42,037 bases of DNA from Dolosigranulum pigrum ATCC 51524 (GCF_000245815.1 NZ_JH601104.1:164945-206981), one strand, 5' to 3'; positions 8,908 to 17,820 are shown, numbered from the stretch's first letter. The notes: generated from the sequence alone by a model not told the origin. Translations and numbers: made by a program.

Positions 8908-10203
8908 ATGGACCGTGCGTTGCGTCATTTTTATAAAAAGTCATATGAAGAAAAATTGGAGGCTCTTGAATTGTCAGGTTTGCTTGATCCAAAGGAATGT
9001 GACCAGCTCCGTAATCAAATGTTAGACTTACCTCACGAGATGGGCTCTCATATGATCGAAAATTTCATCACCAACTATAGCTTGCCGATGGGATTAGGGT
9101 TTCATTTCCTCATTGACGATCAAGAATATACCGTTCCCATGGCCATCGAAGAACCATCAGTCATTGCTGCCGCTAGCTTCGGGGCTAAAATTATTGGACA
9201 AAGTGGTGGGTTCAAAACAGGAGATGACACCCGCCTCATGATTGGACAAGTTGCCGTAGAGAATGTGCCTCATATGTCCGAAGCTGTCCAAGCTGTTGAA
9301 AAAGCGGCGGATAAAATAGTTAGATTAGCTAACGATGCCTATCCTTCTATTGTGAAGCGAGGCGGTGGTGCACGCCGTATTGAAGTACGCACCGTTCAAG
9401 CTAATGCTGACCGTACGCATGACGGGGCTGAGTTTTTAGTTGTCTATCTGTATGTCGATACTTGTGAAGCTATGGGGGCCAATATGATGAATACCATGTT
9501 AGAAGGCATTGCCCCGATGATTCAAGAGCTGACACGGGGGAATCTCTTAATGAGTATTCTCTCCAATTACGCCACTGAAGCACTTGTCCATGTCACTTGT
9601 GCCATTGAACCAAAATATTTGAAAACAAAAGGCTGGTCTGGCCAAAAAGTCCGCGACCGTATCGTCAGTGCATGGCAATTCGCTTCAGCTGATCCTTATC
9701 GAGCAGTCACTCACAACAAGGGTGTCATGAATGGAATCGATGCCGTCACAATCGCAACCGGTAATGATTGGCGAGCTGCTTCTGCTGCTATTCATGCCTA
9801 TGCTGCTCACTCCGGTCAGTACCAACCACTCACCCGGTGGCATGTCGCTGACTCCGGCGAATTGATCGGTCAGATTACCATTCCCCTCGCTCTCGCAACA
9901 GTCGGCGGTTCAATTGGTTTCCATCCCACCGCACAACTCGCGCACCAAATTCTGGGCCAACCAAATGCACAAGAATTGGCTCATATTGTTGCGGCAGTCG
10001 GCTTAGCTCAAAATTTCGCTGCCCTCAGAGCGTTAGTTACAGAAGGCATCCAAGAAGGCCACATGTCTCTGCAAGCTCGCTCACTCGCCATCAGTGCCGG
10101 TGCAACCGGAGACCACATCCAATACGTCGCCGACCAGCTCGCTCAAGCCCCTAAGATGAACCTTGACACCGCTAAACAAATCTTGAGCGATCTAAAGCAA
10201 TAA
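8908..10203 (+). CDS. mvaA: Hydroxymethylglutaryl-CoA reductase, class II
   Basis: Reduces HMG-CoA to mevalonate, the committed step of isoprenoid synthesis by the mevalonate route. The 431 aa match a stand-alone class II enzyme. Expected catalytic residues are visible: Glu in AIEEPSVIAAAS, Lys in THNKGVMNGID, Asp in ATGNDWRAAS and the late His in EGHMSLQARSLA; GGSIGFHPTAQ and ISAGATGDHIQ are also typical. AGAAAGGA lies about 11 bases before ATG at 8908. The gene stands alone on the plus strand and converges on thiolase and HMG-CoA synthase. In enterococci and several relatives thiolase and reductase are fused as MvaE; here they are separate genes. Confidence 0.96.
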   Translation: MDRALRHFYKKSYEEKLEALELSGLLDPKECDQLRNQMLDLPHEMGSHMIENFITNYSLPMGLGFHFLIDDQEYTVPMAIEEPSVIAAASFGAKIIGQSGGFKTGDDTRLMIGQVAVENVPHMSEAVQAVEKAADKIVRLANDAYPSIVKRGGGARRIEVRTVQANADRTHDGAEFLVVYLYVDTCEAMGANMMNTMLEGIAPMIQELTRGNLLMSILSNYATEALVHVTCAIEPKYLKTKGWSGQKVRDRIVSAWQFASADPYRAVTHNKGVMNGIDAVTIATGNDWRAASAAIHAYAAHSGQYQPLTRWHVADSGELIGQITIPLALATVGGSIGFHPTAQLAHQILGQPNAQELAHIVAAVGLAQNFAALRALVTEGIQEGHMSLQARSLAISAGATGDHIQYVADQLAQAPKMNLDTAKQILSDLKQ

Positions 10204-10205
10204 CA

Positions 10206-10250
10206 AATAAGCAGTTGCACCATACTTCTATATAGTGCAACTGCTTATTT
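10206..10250. terminator. Bidirectional terminator between mvaA and the thiolase gene
   Basis: A perfect 15-bp stem, AATAAGCAGTTGCAC (10206-10220) against GTGCAACTGCTTATT (10235-10249), with a 14-base loop. A and T runs on its sides let it serve both converging genes. Confidence 0.9.
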
Positions 10251-10267
10251 TATGCTATTTATACAAT

Positions 10268-11482
10268 CTAGTCCTCTACATTTTTGATAATAACTGCTAA
10301 GCCCATGCCGCCGCCGATACAGAGACTAGCTAAGCCGTAAGTTAGGTTGCGGCGCTTCAATTCATAGAGCAACGTGACCAGAATACGATTCCCACTCGCG
10401 CCAATTGGGTGGCCCAGTGCAATCGCACCACCATTGACATTAATGCGGTCACTCAATGCTTCTACTGACTCATCACTCTCAGCAGCCAGTTCATTCATGA
10501 CTGCCAGTGATTGTGCCGCAAATGCTTCATTCAGTTCGAATAAATCAATATCAGCTAGCGTCAAGTTGGCCGCTTCAAGTGCTTTCTTAATCGCTGGTAC
10601 TGGTCCTATTCCCATTACGCTCGGATCAACGCCTCCTTGCCCAATTGCTATTACTTCAGCCATAATCGGCAGCTGCTGTGCTTCTGCCAATTGTCCACTT
10701 GCTAGAATAATGGCACTTGCCCCATCATTTAGCCCTGATGCATTCCCCGCTGTAACTGTTCCATCCTTCTTGAATGCTGGACGTAAACCGCTCATCTTCT
10801 CCAAAGTTGTCGTCCGGTTAATATATTCATCTTCGGCCACTTCTTCTATGCCAGCACGTGTTTCGATGACTACTGGCACAATCTCATCTGTAAATTTTCC
10901 ACTATCTTGGGCAATGATTGCTTTTTCTTGAGAGCGAATGGCGAACTGGTCTTGTGCCTCTCGCGAAATCCCAAATTCTCTCGCCACATTCTCAGCTGTA
11001 ATCCCCATATGATAGCCTTCGAAAGCATCGGTTAATCCATCATACAGCATCGAGTCGGTAAAACTCATATGCCCCATCTTATGGCCTGAACGAATATGAC
11101 CATCCACTAAAAACGGTGCGTTCGACATCGATTCAGTCCCACCTGTCACAACTGCTTGCGCTAGACCAGACTGAATCAGACTCATCCCATTAGCAACCGC
11201 CTTCAAGCCACTCCCACAGACCATATTCAGACTATAAGCTGGTACCTCGATTGACAAGCCCGCTCCGATTGCAGCTTGACGGGCAACCCCTTGACCTAAG
11301 CCAGTTGACAAAACATTCCCTAAGATTACTTCTGTCACATCAGTCGATTGAACCTGAGCTTGTTCTAAGGCGCCACGAATGGCCTGACTTGCTAGTTTCA
11401 CTGCACTCACTGACTTCAATGACCCTAAGAAAGATCCAATAGGTGTTCGCTTCGCCCCAACAATATATACTTTCTTCATCAT
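10268..11482 (-). CDS. Acetyl-CoA C-acetyltransferase (thiolase)
   Basis: Condenses two acetyl-CoA to acetoacetyl-CoA, the first step of the mevalonate pathway. The 404-aa protein has the thiolase layout: KRTPIGSFLGSL at the N-terminus, the acylated Cys in NMVCGSGLKAVANG, the NEAFAAQ motif, the His in ALGHPIGASGNRI and the second catalytic Cys in LCIGGGMGLAVI. Two adjacent ATGs (11482 and 11479) are possible starts, both behind GGGGG. It follows mvaS by 7 bases in one operon, which ties it to mevalonate synthesis rather than fatty-acid degradation. Equivalent names in other species are atoB, thlA or the thiolase half of mvaE, so no symbol is assigned. Confidence 0.95.
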   Translation of the reverse strand: MMKKVYIVGAKRTPIGSFLGSLKSVSAVKLASQAIRGALEQAQVQSTDVTEVILGNVLSTGLGQGVARQAAIGAGLSIEVPAYSLNMVCGSGLKAVANGMSLIQSGLAQAVVTGGTESMSNAPFLVDGHIRSGHKMGHMSFTDSMLYDGLTDAFEGYHMGITAENVAREFGISREAQDQFAIRSQEKAIIAQDSGKFTDEIVPVVIETRAGIEEVAEDEYINRTTTLEKMSGLRPAFKKDGTVTAGNASGLNDGASAIILASGQLAEAQQLPIMAEVIAIGQGGVDPSVMGIGPVPAIKKALEAANLTLADIDLFELNEAFAAQSLAVMNELAAESDESVEALSDRINVNGGAIALGHPIGASGNRILVTLLYELKRRNLTYGLASLCIGGGMGLAVIIKNVED

Positions 11483-11489
11483 TGACCCC

Positions 11490-12659
11490 CTACTTCACTT
11501 GCGTATATTGACGAATATGGTTGGAGACACCACTTAAGACCACTTCACCCGACTGAGCAACAAAATCCGATAACTCGACTTCACCAGATTCATCCAAATC
11601 ACTCGCTAGTAATGCTTCATATTCAGCAATTGACAAAGCACGACGCGTATCAAGTAATGCCTCATGTTCCGCGTGGTGTAAATACTCTCGGTAGCCTGCC
11701 TGCACTGTTCCCGTGAAGAATTCGCCAACTGCTCCAGATCCATAACTGAATAAACCCAATCGAGCACCCGCTGGCAACTCATCTCCCTGTTCTAAGAGTG
11801 ACAACAAGCTCAAGTACAAGCTCCCCGTGTAAATATTTCCGATCCGTTTATTATATAAGCGACTCGCCTCATAATAACGCTGCAATCGTTCAATATCTTC
11901 CGCCGGTTCGCTTTGAGCCAACTGCTTAATGGCTTTACTTCCCATTTTCGTGTACGGCGTGTGGAATAAAAATGTCTCAAAATCGCTTAGCTGACGCCCG
12001 TGTACGTCTTTATATGTCTCCCAAACATCCGTTAATGTCGATAAGTAAGCTTGATTCGAAAACTTACCGTCCACTTTCGCATACTTAGCATAGAGTGGAC
12101 GCCAGAAGTCCGCAATATCTTGGGTTAAGCTCACTGCATCGGCTTCAAGGGTCAATACACGCGGATTCGCTGAGATGACCATAGCCACTGCACCCGCTCC
12201 TTGTGTCGGCTCACCCCCTGTCTCTAAACCATACTTCGCAATATCTGTTCCCACTACGAGGACTTTAGACTCCGGATGAAGCGCAATATGACCTAGCGCC
12301 AGTTGTAAACTTGCTGTTGCACTGTAACACGCTTGCTTCAATTCTACAGCACGGGCATGCGGTTGAATCCCAGTTAGTTGATGTACCCAGACCGCCACCG
12401 ATTTCGAATGATCCACTCCAGATTCAGTTCCAACTAACACCATATCGATCTGCTGACGATCATCCTCATCTAAAATACCTAAAGCTGCATTGGCCGCCAT
12501 CGTCACTGCATCCTGACTTAGCGGTGCAACTGCCATCTGCTCTTGTCCGAGACCAATCGTATATTTGTTAGGATCAATACCACGTGCTTCTGCTAATTTC
12601 TCCATATCTACATAAATGCGTGGTGTATAAAATCCAATCTTATCAATTCCGATATTCAT
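11490..12659 (-). CDS. mvaS: Hydroxymethylglutaryl-CoA synthase
   Basis: Condenses acetoacetyl-CoA with acetyl-CoA to HMG-CoA. The 389-aa length suits bacterial HMG-CoA synthases. Catalytic residues are in place: Glu in VGTESGVDHSK, the nucleophilic Cys in LKQACYSATASLQ and His in FLFHTPYTKMGSKA. ATG at 12659 is chosen; an in-frame GTG further up (12674) lies inside the GGAGGAG ribosome site and is unlikely to be used. The thiolase follows directly, so substrate supply and condensation are co-expressed, while the reductase has its own transcript. A TATAAT lies on the minus strand about 30 bases upstream of the start, but no good -35 was seen. Confidence 0.96.
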   Translation of the reverse strand: MNIGIDKIGFYTPRIYVDMEKLAEARGIDPNKYTIGLGQEQMAVAPLSQDAVTMAANAALGILDEDDRQQIDMVLVGTESGVDHSKSVAVWVHQLTGIQPHARAVELKQACYSATASLQLALGHIALHPESKVLVVGTDIAKYGLETGGEPTQGAGAVAMVISANPRVLTLEADAVSLTQDIADFWRPLYAKYAKVDGKFSNQAYLSTLTDVWETYKDVHGRQLSDFETFLFHTPYTKMGSKAIKQLAQSEPAEDIERLQRYYEASRLYNKRIGNIYTGSLYLSLLSLLEQGDELPAGARLGLFSYGSGAVGEFFTGTVQAGYREYLHHAEHEALLDTRRALSIAEYEALLASDLDESGEVELSDFVAQSGEVVLSGVSNHIRQYTQVK

Positions 12660-12770
12660 AATAAACTCCTCCACCAGTTAGTTACTCATATTATAGCGTA
12701 ACCACTTCGCAAAAGGTTTAAAAAGAGTTTAAGAATACAACTGAAAATAAAGAAACGTCTAGAATAGAGT

Positions 12771-12802
12771 AAAAACACCTCACCTATGTTGTGGGTGAGA
12801 TG
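12771..12802 (-). terminator. Terminator of the pyrBCD operon
   Basis: Minus-strand stem CATCTCACC against GGTGAGGTG (9 bp with one G-U pair; 12794-12802 with 12776-12784), followed by TTTTT. It lies just after the pyrD stop. Confidence 0.8.
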
Positions 12803-12813
12803 CTTTCTTCCTA

Positions 12814-13731
12814 TTACAAGGCACGGCCTTTTAAGTCATGCAAGTGGTTTAATTTACGTTTAGCAACTTCTTGTTCTAAATCAGCAATTAACTCTTTACA
12901 AATATAAGGATTGTTGAAGTTCTCTGTTCCTACTGCTACCGCATCGGCTCCAACTGAAATATAGTCCAGTACATCATCTACCGTTGCGATACCACCCATT
13001 GCAATTAAGGGAATATCCGGTAAGGCTTGACGCACTTCATAGGCCATATTGAGCGCAATCGGCTTAATAGCACGTCCGCTGACCCCTCCTATTTTATTCC
13101 CTAGTTCAGGTCGACCATTCTTATCTAACTGCAATCCAACAAAGGTATTGATCATCGTAATCCCGTCTGCCACATCACTCACAGACCGTGCCATCTCCAC
13201 AATACTGGTCACATTCGGCGATAATTTCACATAGACCGGCACAGCTGAGACTTCCTTCACCGCACTTGTTAAACGACGAGCGCTCTCCGGATTCGTTCCG
13301 AAGACCATGCCACCTTCTTTTACATTGGGACAAGAAATATTTAGCTCCAAGGCCTGTACATTCGGTGCTTGTGAGATGCGCTTAGCTGTTTCAACATAAT
13401 CAGCAATTTCCGACCCAGCAACATTCGCAATAATGGGCACATCGAACTGCTCTAAAAATGGCAACTCGTCCGCTAAAATATGATCCAATCCTGGATTCTT
13501 CAGCCCGACAGAGTTCAACAAGCCTTCTGTCACTCGGACAACACGTGGATTAGGATTTCCAACACGTGGTTCAAGTGTGGCAGCCTTGACAATAATCGCT
13601 CCTAACTCTGATAAGTCAAATAACTTCGCAAATCGCTTCCCATATTGAAAACAGCCCGATGCTGGCATAATGGGATTCTTCAAGTCTAACCCCGGTAAAC
13701 TCACCTTCAACGTCTCACTCATCTTACTCAT
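12814..13731 (-). CDS. pyrD: Dihydroorotate dehydrogenase, class 1B catalytic subunit
   Basis: Oxidises dihydroorotate to orotate, using FMN. The 305-aa sequence follows class 1B enzymes: LPGLDLKNPIMPASGCF near the N-terminus, GLKNPG, the catalytic-loop Cys in ELNISCPNVKEGG, INTFVGLQLD and the flavin/phosphate-binding AMGGI and GADAVAVGT. Class 1B enzymes normally pair with the Fe-S/FAD subunit PyrK and use NAD; no pyrK lies in this window. The start overlaps the end of pyrC by 8 bases (ATG at 13731; a second in-frame ATG at 13722 is also possible). Last gene of pyrBCD. Confidence 0.94.
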   Translation of the reverse strand: MSKMSETLKVSLPGLDLKNPIMPASGCFQYGKRFAKLFDLSELGAIIVKAATLEPRVGNPNPRVVRVTEGLLNSVGLKNPGLDHILADELPFLEQFDVPIIANVAGSEIADYVETAKRISQAPNVQALELNISCPNVKEGGMVFGTNPESARRLTSAVKEVSAVPVYVKLSPNVTSIVEMARSVSDVADGITMINTFVGLQLDKNGRPELGNKIGGVSGRAIKPIALNMAYEVRQALPDIPLIAMGGIATVDDVLDYISVGADAVAVGTENFNNPYICKELIADLEQEVAKRKLNHLHDLKGRAL

Positions 13732-15034
13732 CCGTCCCTTCTAATTGATAAACAATTTCTCCGTCAACCATCGTCAGCACCACATCAGCGCTCACTTCTC
13801 GCCCATGGAATGGCGTATTTCGTCCTTTTGAATAAAAGGTTTCCTTATCAATCACATATGATCGATGTGTATCAACGACGGCAATATCAGCTGGCGCTCC
13901 TTCAACAATTCGGCCTGATGCCAGCCCGAAAATATCAGCCGGTTTTTCCGTTAACCAAGACACTAACTGTTCAAAGGTAAACTCACCTTTTTCCACAAAA
14001 GCTGTGTACAGTAGCTGAAAGGCATATTCACTTCCCACAATTCCAAACGGTGCTTCCTCTATGGCCCGCGCCTTCTCAGCTTCCGTATGCGGAGCATGAT
14101 CGGTGGCAATACAATCCAGCGTCCCGTCCAAGAGTCCCGCAATCAATGCTTGGCGATCTTCAGCTGCTCGCAATGGCGGATTCATCTTGAAATTCGGGTC
14201 TGCCTCAACTAGAGCCGTATCATCCAATAATAAATGATGCGGCGATACTTCCGCCGTAACCCGGATGCCAGCTCGCTTCGCATCCCGGATTACGCGAACA
14301 CTCTCTTTAGCACTGACATGGCACACATGATAATGACACCCTGCATGCTCCGCCAACAAGACATCCCGCGCAATTTGCGTTGATTCCGTCAGCGACAGTA
14401 GCCCCGGCACTCCTAAGCGTTCACTCGCCTCTCCCGCATGAATCGCACCACCACGTATTAACGAATTCTCTTCCGTATGGGCTACTATCGCCTTCCCGAC
14501 CGCCGCTGCCTGCAGCATCGCTCGGTGCATCGTATCAGCATCCTGCACCCCAACACCGTCATCGGTAAAGGCTAGCACCCCTCGCTCAGCCAGCGCCGCA
14601 AAATCCACCAATTCATTCCCAGCTAATCCTTGCGTAATTGACGCATATGGCAATACCCGCACCGCCCCGCGCGCCGCGATCTCACGAAAACGATCCAACT
14701 TTGCGACTGAATCTAATACCGGATTCGTATTTGGCATTGGGCAAACCGTCGTGAACCCGCCGCGCGCCGCCGCTTGTGTCCCTGTTTCGATAGTCTCTTT
14801 CGCTTCAAAACCCGGCTCGCGCAAATGAACATGAATATCAACAAACCCCGGACAAATATGCTGCCCCTGACAATCAATCACGCGCACCGCTTCTAGCTCA
14901 CCGGCACTTGCGTTCGCATCCGCTTCACTCAGTCCCGGCGCTATCCGCTTAATCACACCATCTTGCACGAAGATATCCACCGCTTGGAAGCTCCCATCCG
15001 TGTATACTTGTCCATTCTTCAGAAGTACTGCCAC
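13724..15034 (-). CDS. pyrC: Dihydroorotase
   Basis: Zinc amidohydrolase that cyclises carbamoyl aspartate to dihydroorotate. The 436-aa class I type shows the metal-binding HVHLREPGFEAKETI, further His ligands in YHVCHVSAKES, and the late CIATDHAPHTEAEKA motif. GTG at 15034 is taken as start because AGAGGA lies 6 bases upstream; the longer in-frame GTG at 15049 overlaps that site. It follows pyrB by 46 bases and overlaps pyrD by 8 bases. This gene looks visibly richer in GC than its neighbours, including runs such as GCGCGCCGC near 14670 and 14760. Confidence 0.95.
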   Translation of the reverse strand: MAVLLKNGQVYTDGSFQAVDIFVQDGVIKRIAPGLSEADANASAGELEAVRVIDCQGQHICPGFVDIHVHLREPGFEAKETIETGTQAAARGGFTTVCPMPNTNPVLDSVAKLDRFREIAARGAVRVLPYASITQGLAGNELVDFAALAERGVLAFTDDGVGVQDADTMHRAMLQAAAVGKAIVAHTEENSLIRGGAIHAGEASERLGVPGLLSLTESTQIARDVLLAEHAGCHYHVCHVSAKESVRVIRDAKRAGIRVTAEVSPHHLLLDDTALVEADPNFKMNPPLRAAEDRQALIAGLLDGTLDCIATDHAPHTEAEKARAIEEAPFGIVGSEYAFQLLYTAFVEKGEFTFEQLVSWLTEKPADIFGLASGRIVEGAPADIAVVDTHRSYVIDKETFYSKGRNTPFHGREVSADVVLTMVDGEIVYQLEGTDE

Positions 15035-15080
15035 CCTAAATCCTCTCACTTTCTTTTATCGCTTAGTTATCTGCCGACTA

Positions 15081-15968
15081 TTACGCTAATCGATCAGCCA
15101 AGACATCCTCTAGAATACTCATTCGTGTATATACACCATTTGTCATTTGTTCAAAAATAACGGACTTCGGTGCTTCGATTAACTCCCCTAAGATCTCAAC
15201 CCCGCGATTGACCGGCGCTGGGTGCATCACAATAGCATCTGGCTTCAAGCGATCATAACGTGCCTGATTCATCCCATACTCACTATTGTAGGTGACTTGC
15301 GTAATCTTAGTCGCCACATCATGCCGCTCATGCTGCACACGCAAGAGCATCACGACATCGACTTGATCAATCACTTCATCCAAATCAACATACTCAATGT
15401 CCAATGCCCCGTCTTGGAACGTTTTTGGCGCAGAAAAAAACACATTAGCTCCCAAACGAGTTAATGCGTCGCAATTACTTTTAGCGACACGAGAATGCTT
15501 AATATCACCGCAAATCACGATGTTCAAACCTTCGAACGTGCCGAATTTTTCATAAATTGTCATAATATCTAACAAAGACTGAGTAGGGTGAGAGCCACTG
15601 CCGTCACCACCATTAATAATAGGAATGTTTAAACCTTCAAGCTCTTCATAATACGCTTCTTGCGGATGACGAATCACTAATGCATCGCACCCGATTGCCT
15701 CAAGCGTCTTGCACGTATCATACAAGCTCTCGCCCTTTTGCACCGAACTAGTCGATACTTCGAACGGAATACGTTCCATGCCGAGTCGTGCTTCTGCAAC
15801 CTCAAAGCTCAATTTCGTACGAGTTGAATTCTCAAAAAACAAATTAGCCACGAATAATTGCTCACTGAATGGTTCATACTCCCCATTCTTAATCGCAACT
15901 GCTCGCTTCACAATACGTAACATATCGTCTGTTGATAACTGCTGCATTGATAACAAATTGTCCATCAT
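15081..15968 (-). CDS. pyrB: Aspartate carbamoyltransferase catalytic subunit
   Basis: Joins carbamoyl phosphate and aspartate, the first committed pyrimidine step. The 295-aa protein has the carbamoyl-phosphate-binding motif FFENSTRTKLSFEVA, then SVQKGESLYDT, the HPTQSLLDIM motif and the late VMHPAPVNRGVEI. ATG at 15968 (or the adjacent ATG at 15965) is chosen behind AGAGGGG; an upstream in-frame TTG overlaps the leader terminator and was rejected. It is the first gene of pyrBCD, preceded by a strong promoter and a leader of about 200 bases with competing hairpins. No regulatory pyrI-like gene follows, as usual for Gram-positives. Confidence 0.95.
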   Translation of the reverse strand: MMDNLLSMQQLSTDDMLRIVKRAVAIKNGEYEPFSEQLFVANLFFENSTRTKLSFEVAEARLGMERIPFEVSTSSVQKGESLYDTCKTLEAIGCDALVIRHPQEAYYEELEGLNIPIINGGDGSGSHPTQSLLDIMTIYEKFGTFEGLNIVICGDIKHSRVAKSNCDALTRLGANVFFSAPKTFQDGALDIEYVDLDEVIDQVDVVMLLRVQHERHDVATKITQVTYNSEYGMNQARYDRLKPDAIVMHPAPVNRGVEILGELIEAPKSVIFEQMTNGVYTRMSILEDVLADRLA

Positions 15969-15993
15969 AACAACCCCTCTTCTAAAATTGGGC

Positions 15994-16080
15994 AAAAAAA
16001 ATTACCGAAATGCTAACGATCTGTTCGCACTCGGCCCCTTAAATGACATTATTTTATTCAGCCTGATACTTTATGCGAAC
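15994..16080 (-). promoter_or_regulatory. pyrB leader attenuator: antiterminator and terminator hairpins
   Basis: In the transcript, the terminator hairpin spans 16034-16005: it opens CCGAGTGC, closes GCATTTCGG, and is followed by TAATTTTTTTT (U tract at 15994-16001) just before the pyrB ribosome site. Upstream, GTTCGCA (16080-16074) is perfectly complementary to TGCGAAC (16029-16023), which lies inside the 5' arm of the terminator. The two pairings exclude one another, the hallmark of transcription attenuation. The trigger is unknown. The standard PyrR loop consensus was not recognised by eye, so control by PyrR is possible but unproven. Confidence 0.7.
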
Positions 16081-16171
16081 ATTTAAATAAATTGACGCTT
16101 TATTGATCCGTAAATCCCGAATATTCCTGGTTTTTCTATCGGTCTCATTCAGTATTTTTTTACCATTCACT

Positions 16172-16200
16172 ATATTAGAGCGTTTCACCCTAAATGTCAA
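16172..16200 (-). promoter_or_regulatory. Strong sigma-A promoter of pyrBCD
   Basis: A perfect TTGACA (16195-16200), 17-base spacer, TAATAT (16172-16177). Transcription should start near 16165, giving a leader of about 200 bases before pyrB. Confidence 0.85.
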
Positions 16201-16241
16201 GAGATTTTGCCAAATTTTTTTAATATTTTTGAGCGCAATCA

Positions 16242-16269
16242 AAAAGCCGAACACAAATACATTCGGCTC
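16242..16269 (-). terminator. Terminator of the YjiH-family gene
   Basis: AGCCGAA (16263-16269 read on minus) pairs with TTCGGCT (16246-16252), followed by TTTTTG. It separates this gene from the pyrBCD promoter about 40 bases downstream. Confidence 0.8.
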
Positions 16270-16279
16270 CTGACAGCTC

Positions 16280-17644
16280 TTAAAATGAAATAATATTCAA
16301 CGCGGCAAGTAATCGCGTGATTCCATAAATAATCGGCAACGACAATAGTGTCCGGAAAAGAAACAGCTTCACAATATCTAAAAAGTTATAGCCGATCTCG
16401 GTCTTAATAAAAATCATCCCCGTCTCTGACATAAAGACCAATTGCGTAAAGGCTAAAACACTGATGAAAAAGCGCGCTGCTTCTGATTCCACTCCTGTTA
16501 CGAATAAAGCTGGCAAATACATATCAGCAAATCCAGCTAGCGAAGCAGGTGCCATCGCTTGGGCCGCCTCTGTCCCAAATCCTAAAAATTGGTAAATATA
16601 AATAAACGGATAACTAATCACATCAAACACCGGCGTATTCTCCGCAATGACCAGAGAAATCGTCCCTACTACCATAATAATTGGCAAAAAACCCACATAG
16701 ATATTAACGACATCAACACATGCTTCTTTGAACGCGTCCCATACCTCCACATCAGCAGCTTGTTCTACAGCAGATTCATACGCCTGCTGGAACGTAGAGC
16801 CATCTTGAGAGCGACGTTCTTTTTTCGGTTCTTTTCCCTTATAGTACTCATCCGGATATTTTTTTAGCGGTAGTCGCGCAATCACAAATGCAATCATTAA
16901 GGTTGTCAGTAAGATGGACATGTAATAAATCGGAAAAATATGACCCAATTGTAATTCATTAGCCACTGCTGCAGCAAAGGCAATCCCTACAATCGAAAAG
17001 CTCGATGCAATAATATAAGCCTCTCGCTTCGTATAATAACCTCTTTTATATTGATTATCTGTAACCACAATCCCGATCGTCCCATCGCCAACAAATGAAG
17101 CCAAGGCATTGACGACCGATGAACCCGGAATTTTGAATAACTTTTTCATCACATCTCCTGACAATGTTCCAATGAATTCCACCATCCCAAAATGCGTTAA
17201 CAACGGCAAGGTCAGAATCGCAATAAAGAACGTAATGTAGAGAATAGTCAATAAACCGTCTTCTCCCGCCATCACTCCACCAGTATCCTCGTGCAGAATC
17301 AGCTCTCCAATCGCGGTCCCGCTGAACCAATTATTCAGCACCATTAAGTAAATAAACGCACCCGAAAGTCTCAACCCCACATTTACCGGAGTTGTCTTGA
17401 ATACATCGTTCAACGGCTCGTACTCACTCTCATAGAACAAGAAGATAATCGTCCCAATCAGCACAATTCCCATACAAAATTGTGTAAATAAGATAAAGGG
17501 ATCGACCCAGTTCTCCGTAATCAATGTAGTTATATGCGATAATAATATTTGGCTTTCACCATTAATCGTCATCGGCACTAAGAAAAAAATTGCCCCCAAC
17601 AATGACAAGCCGATAAATTTCAATTTGTTTGATTTGTTTGACAT
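16280..17644 (-). CDS. YjiH-family membrane protein with nucleoside-recognition (Gate) domains
   Basis: Polytopic membrane protein of 454 aa resembling the YjiH/Gate family, whose transported substrate is not established. About ten hydrophobic segments are visible, split by a hydrophilic loop near residues 260-300 (KEPKKERRSQDG). Gate-like features are GSSVVNALASFVGDGTIGIV in the first half and EAAQAMAPASLAGFADMYLP in the second. ATG at 17644 is chosen behind GGAGG; an in-frame ATG at 17656 overlaps that site. It has its own terminator and lies between pyrFE and pyrBCD. The position suggests a role in moving a pyrimidine, nucleoside or pathway intermediate, but that is inference from context. 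Confidence 0.8.
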   Translation of the reverse strand: MSNKSNKLKFIGLSLLGAIFFLVPMTINGESQILLSHITTLITENWVDPFILFTQFCMGIVLIGTIIFLFYESEYEPLNDVFKTTPVNVGLRLSGAFIYLMVLNNWFSGTAIGELILHEDTGGVMAGEDGLLTILYITFFIAILTLPLLTHFGMVEFIGTLSGDVMKKLFKIPGSSVVNALASFVGDGTIGIVVTDNQYKRGYYTKREAYIIASSFSIVGIAFAAAVANELQLGHIFPIYYMSILLTTLMIAFVIARLPLKKYPDEYYKGKEPKKERRSQDGSTFQQAYESAVEQAADVEVWDAFKEACVDVVNIYVGFLPIIMVVGTISLVIAENTPVFDVISYPFIYIYQFLGFGTEAAQAMAPASLAGFADMYLPALFVTGVESEAARFFISVLAFTQLVFMSETGMIFIKTEIGYNFLDIVKLFLFRTLLSLPIIYGITRLLAALNIISF

Positions 17645-17766
17645 ATTGTCCTCCATAGTTTCTTTAAGTCCACGTACTTTCGTAATCCTCTAAAAAATAC
17701 CACAAACAAATCAATCATTGCAACAAATGGCCCATTTTTTCCCAATTATTTCACTCTTTTTTAATG

Positions 17767-17803
17767 AAAACGTGTCGGGCATGCTACCCCACACGTTTTT
17801 TTC
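17767..17803. terminator. Terminator after pyrE
   Basis: AAAACGTGT (17767-17775) pairs with ACACGTTTT (17791-17799) with more pairing inside (CGGG against CCCC). It closes the pyrFE unit. The U tract is longer on the plus side (TTTTTTT), so it may also work in that direction. Confidence 0.7.
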
Positions 17804-17820
17804 AATCTAAGATGCTATTT

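Noticed and set aside
10374..10931. 185-codon plus-strand open frame
   Set aside because: It lies wholly antisense to the thiolase gene, has no ribosome site, and its composition (Ser/Ala-rich) is what antisense reading of a conserved gene yields.
16054..16254. Possible leader peptide of 66 codons before pyrB
   Set aside because: Its start lies upstream of the strong pyrB promoter, and no ribosome site precedes any inner start, so peptide-dependent attenuation is not supported.
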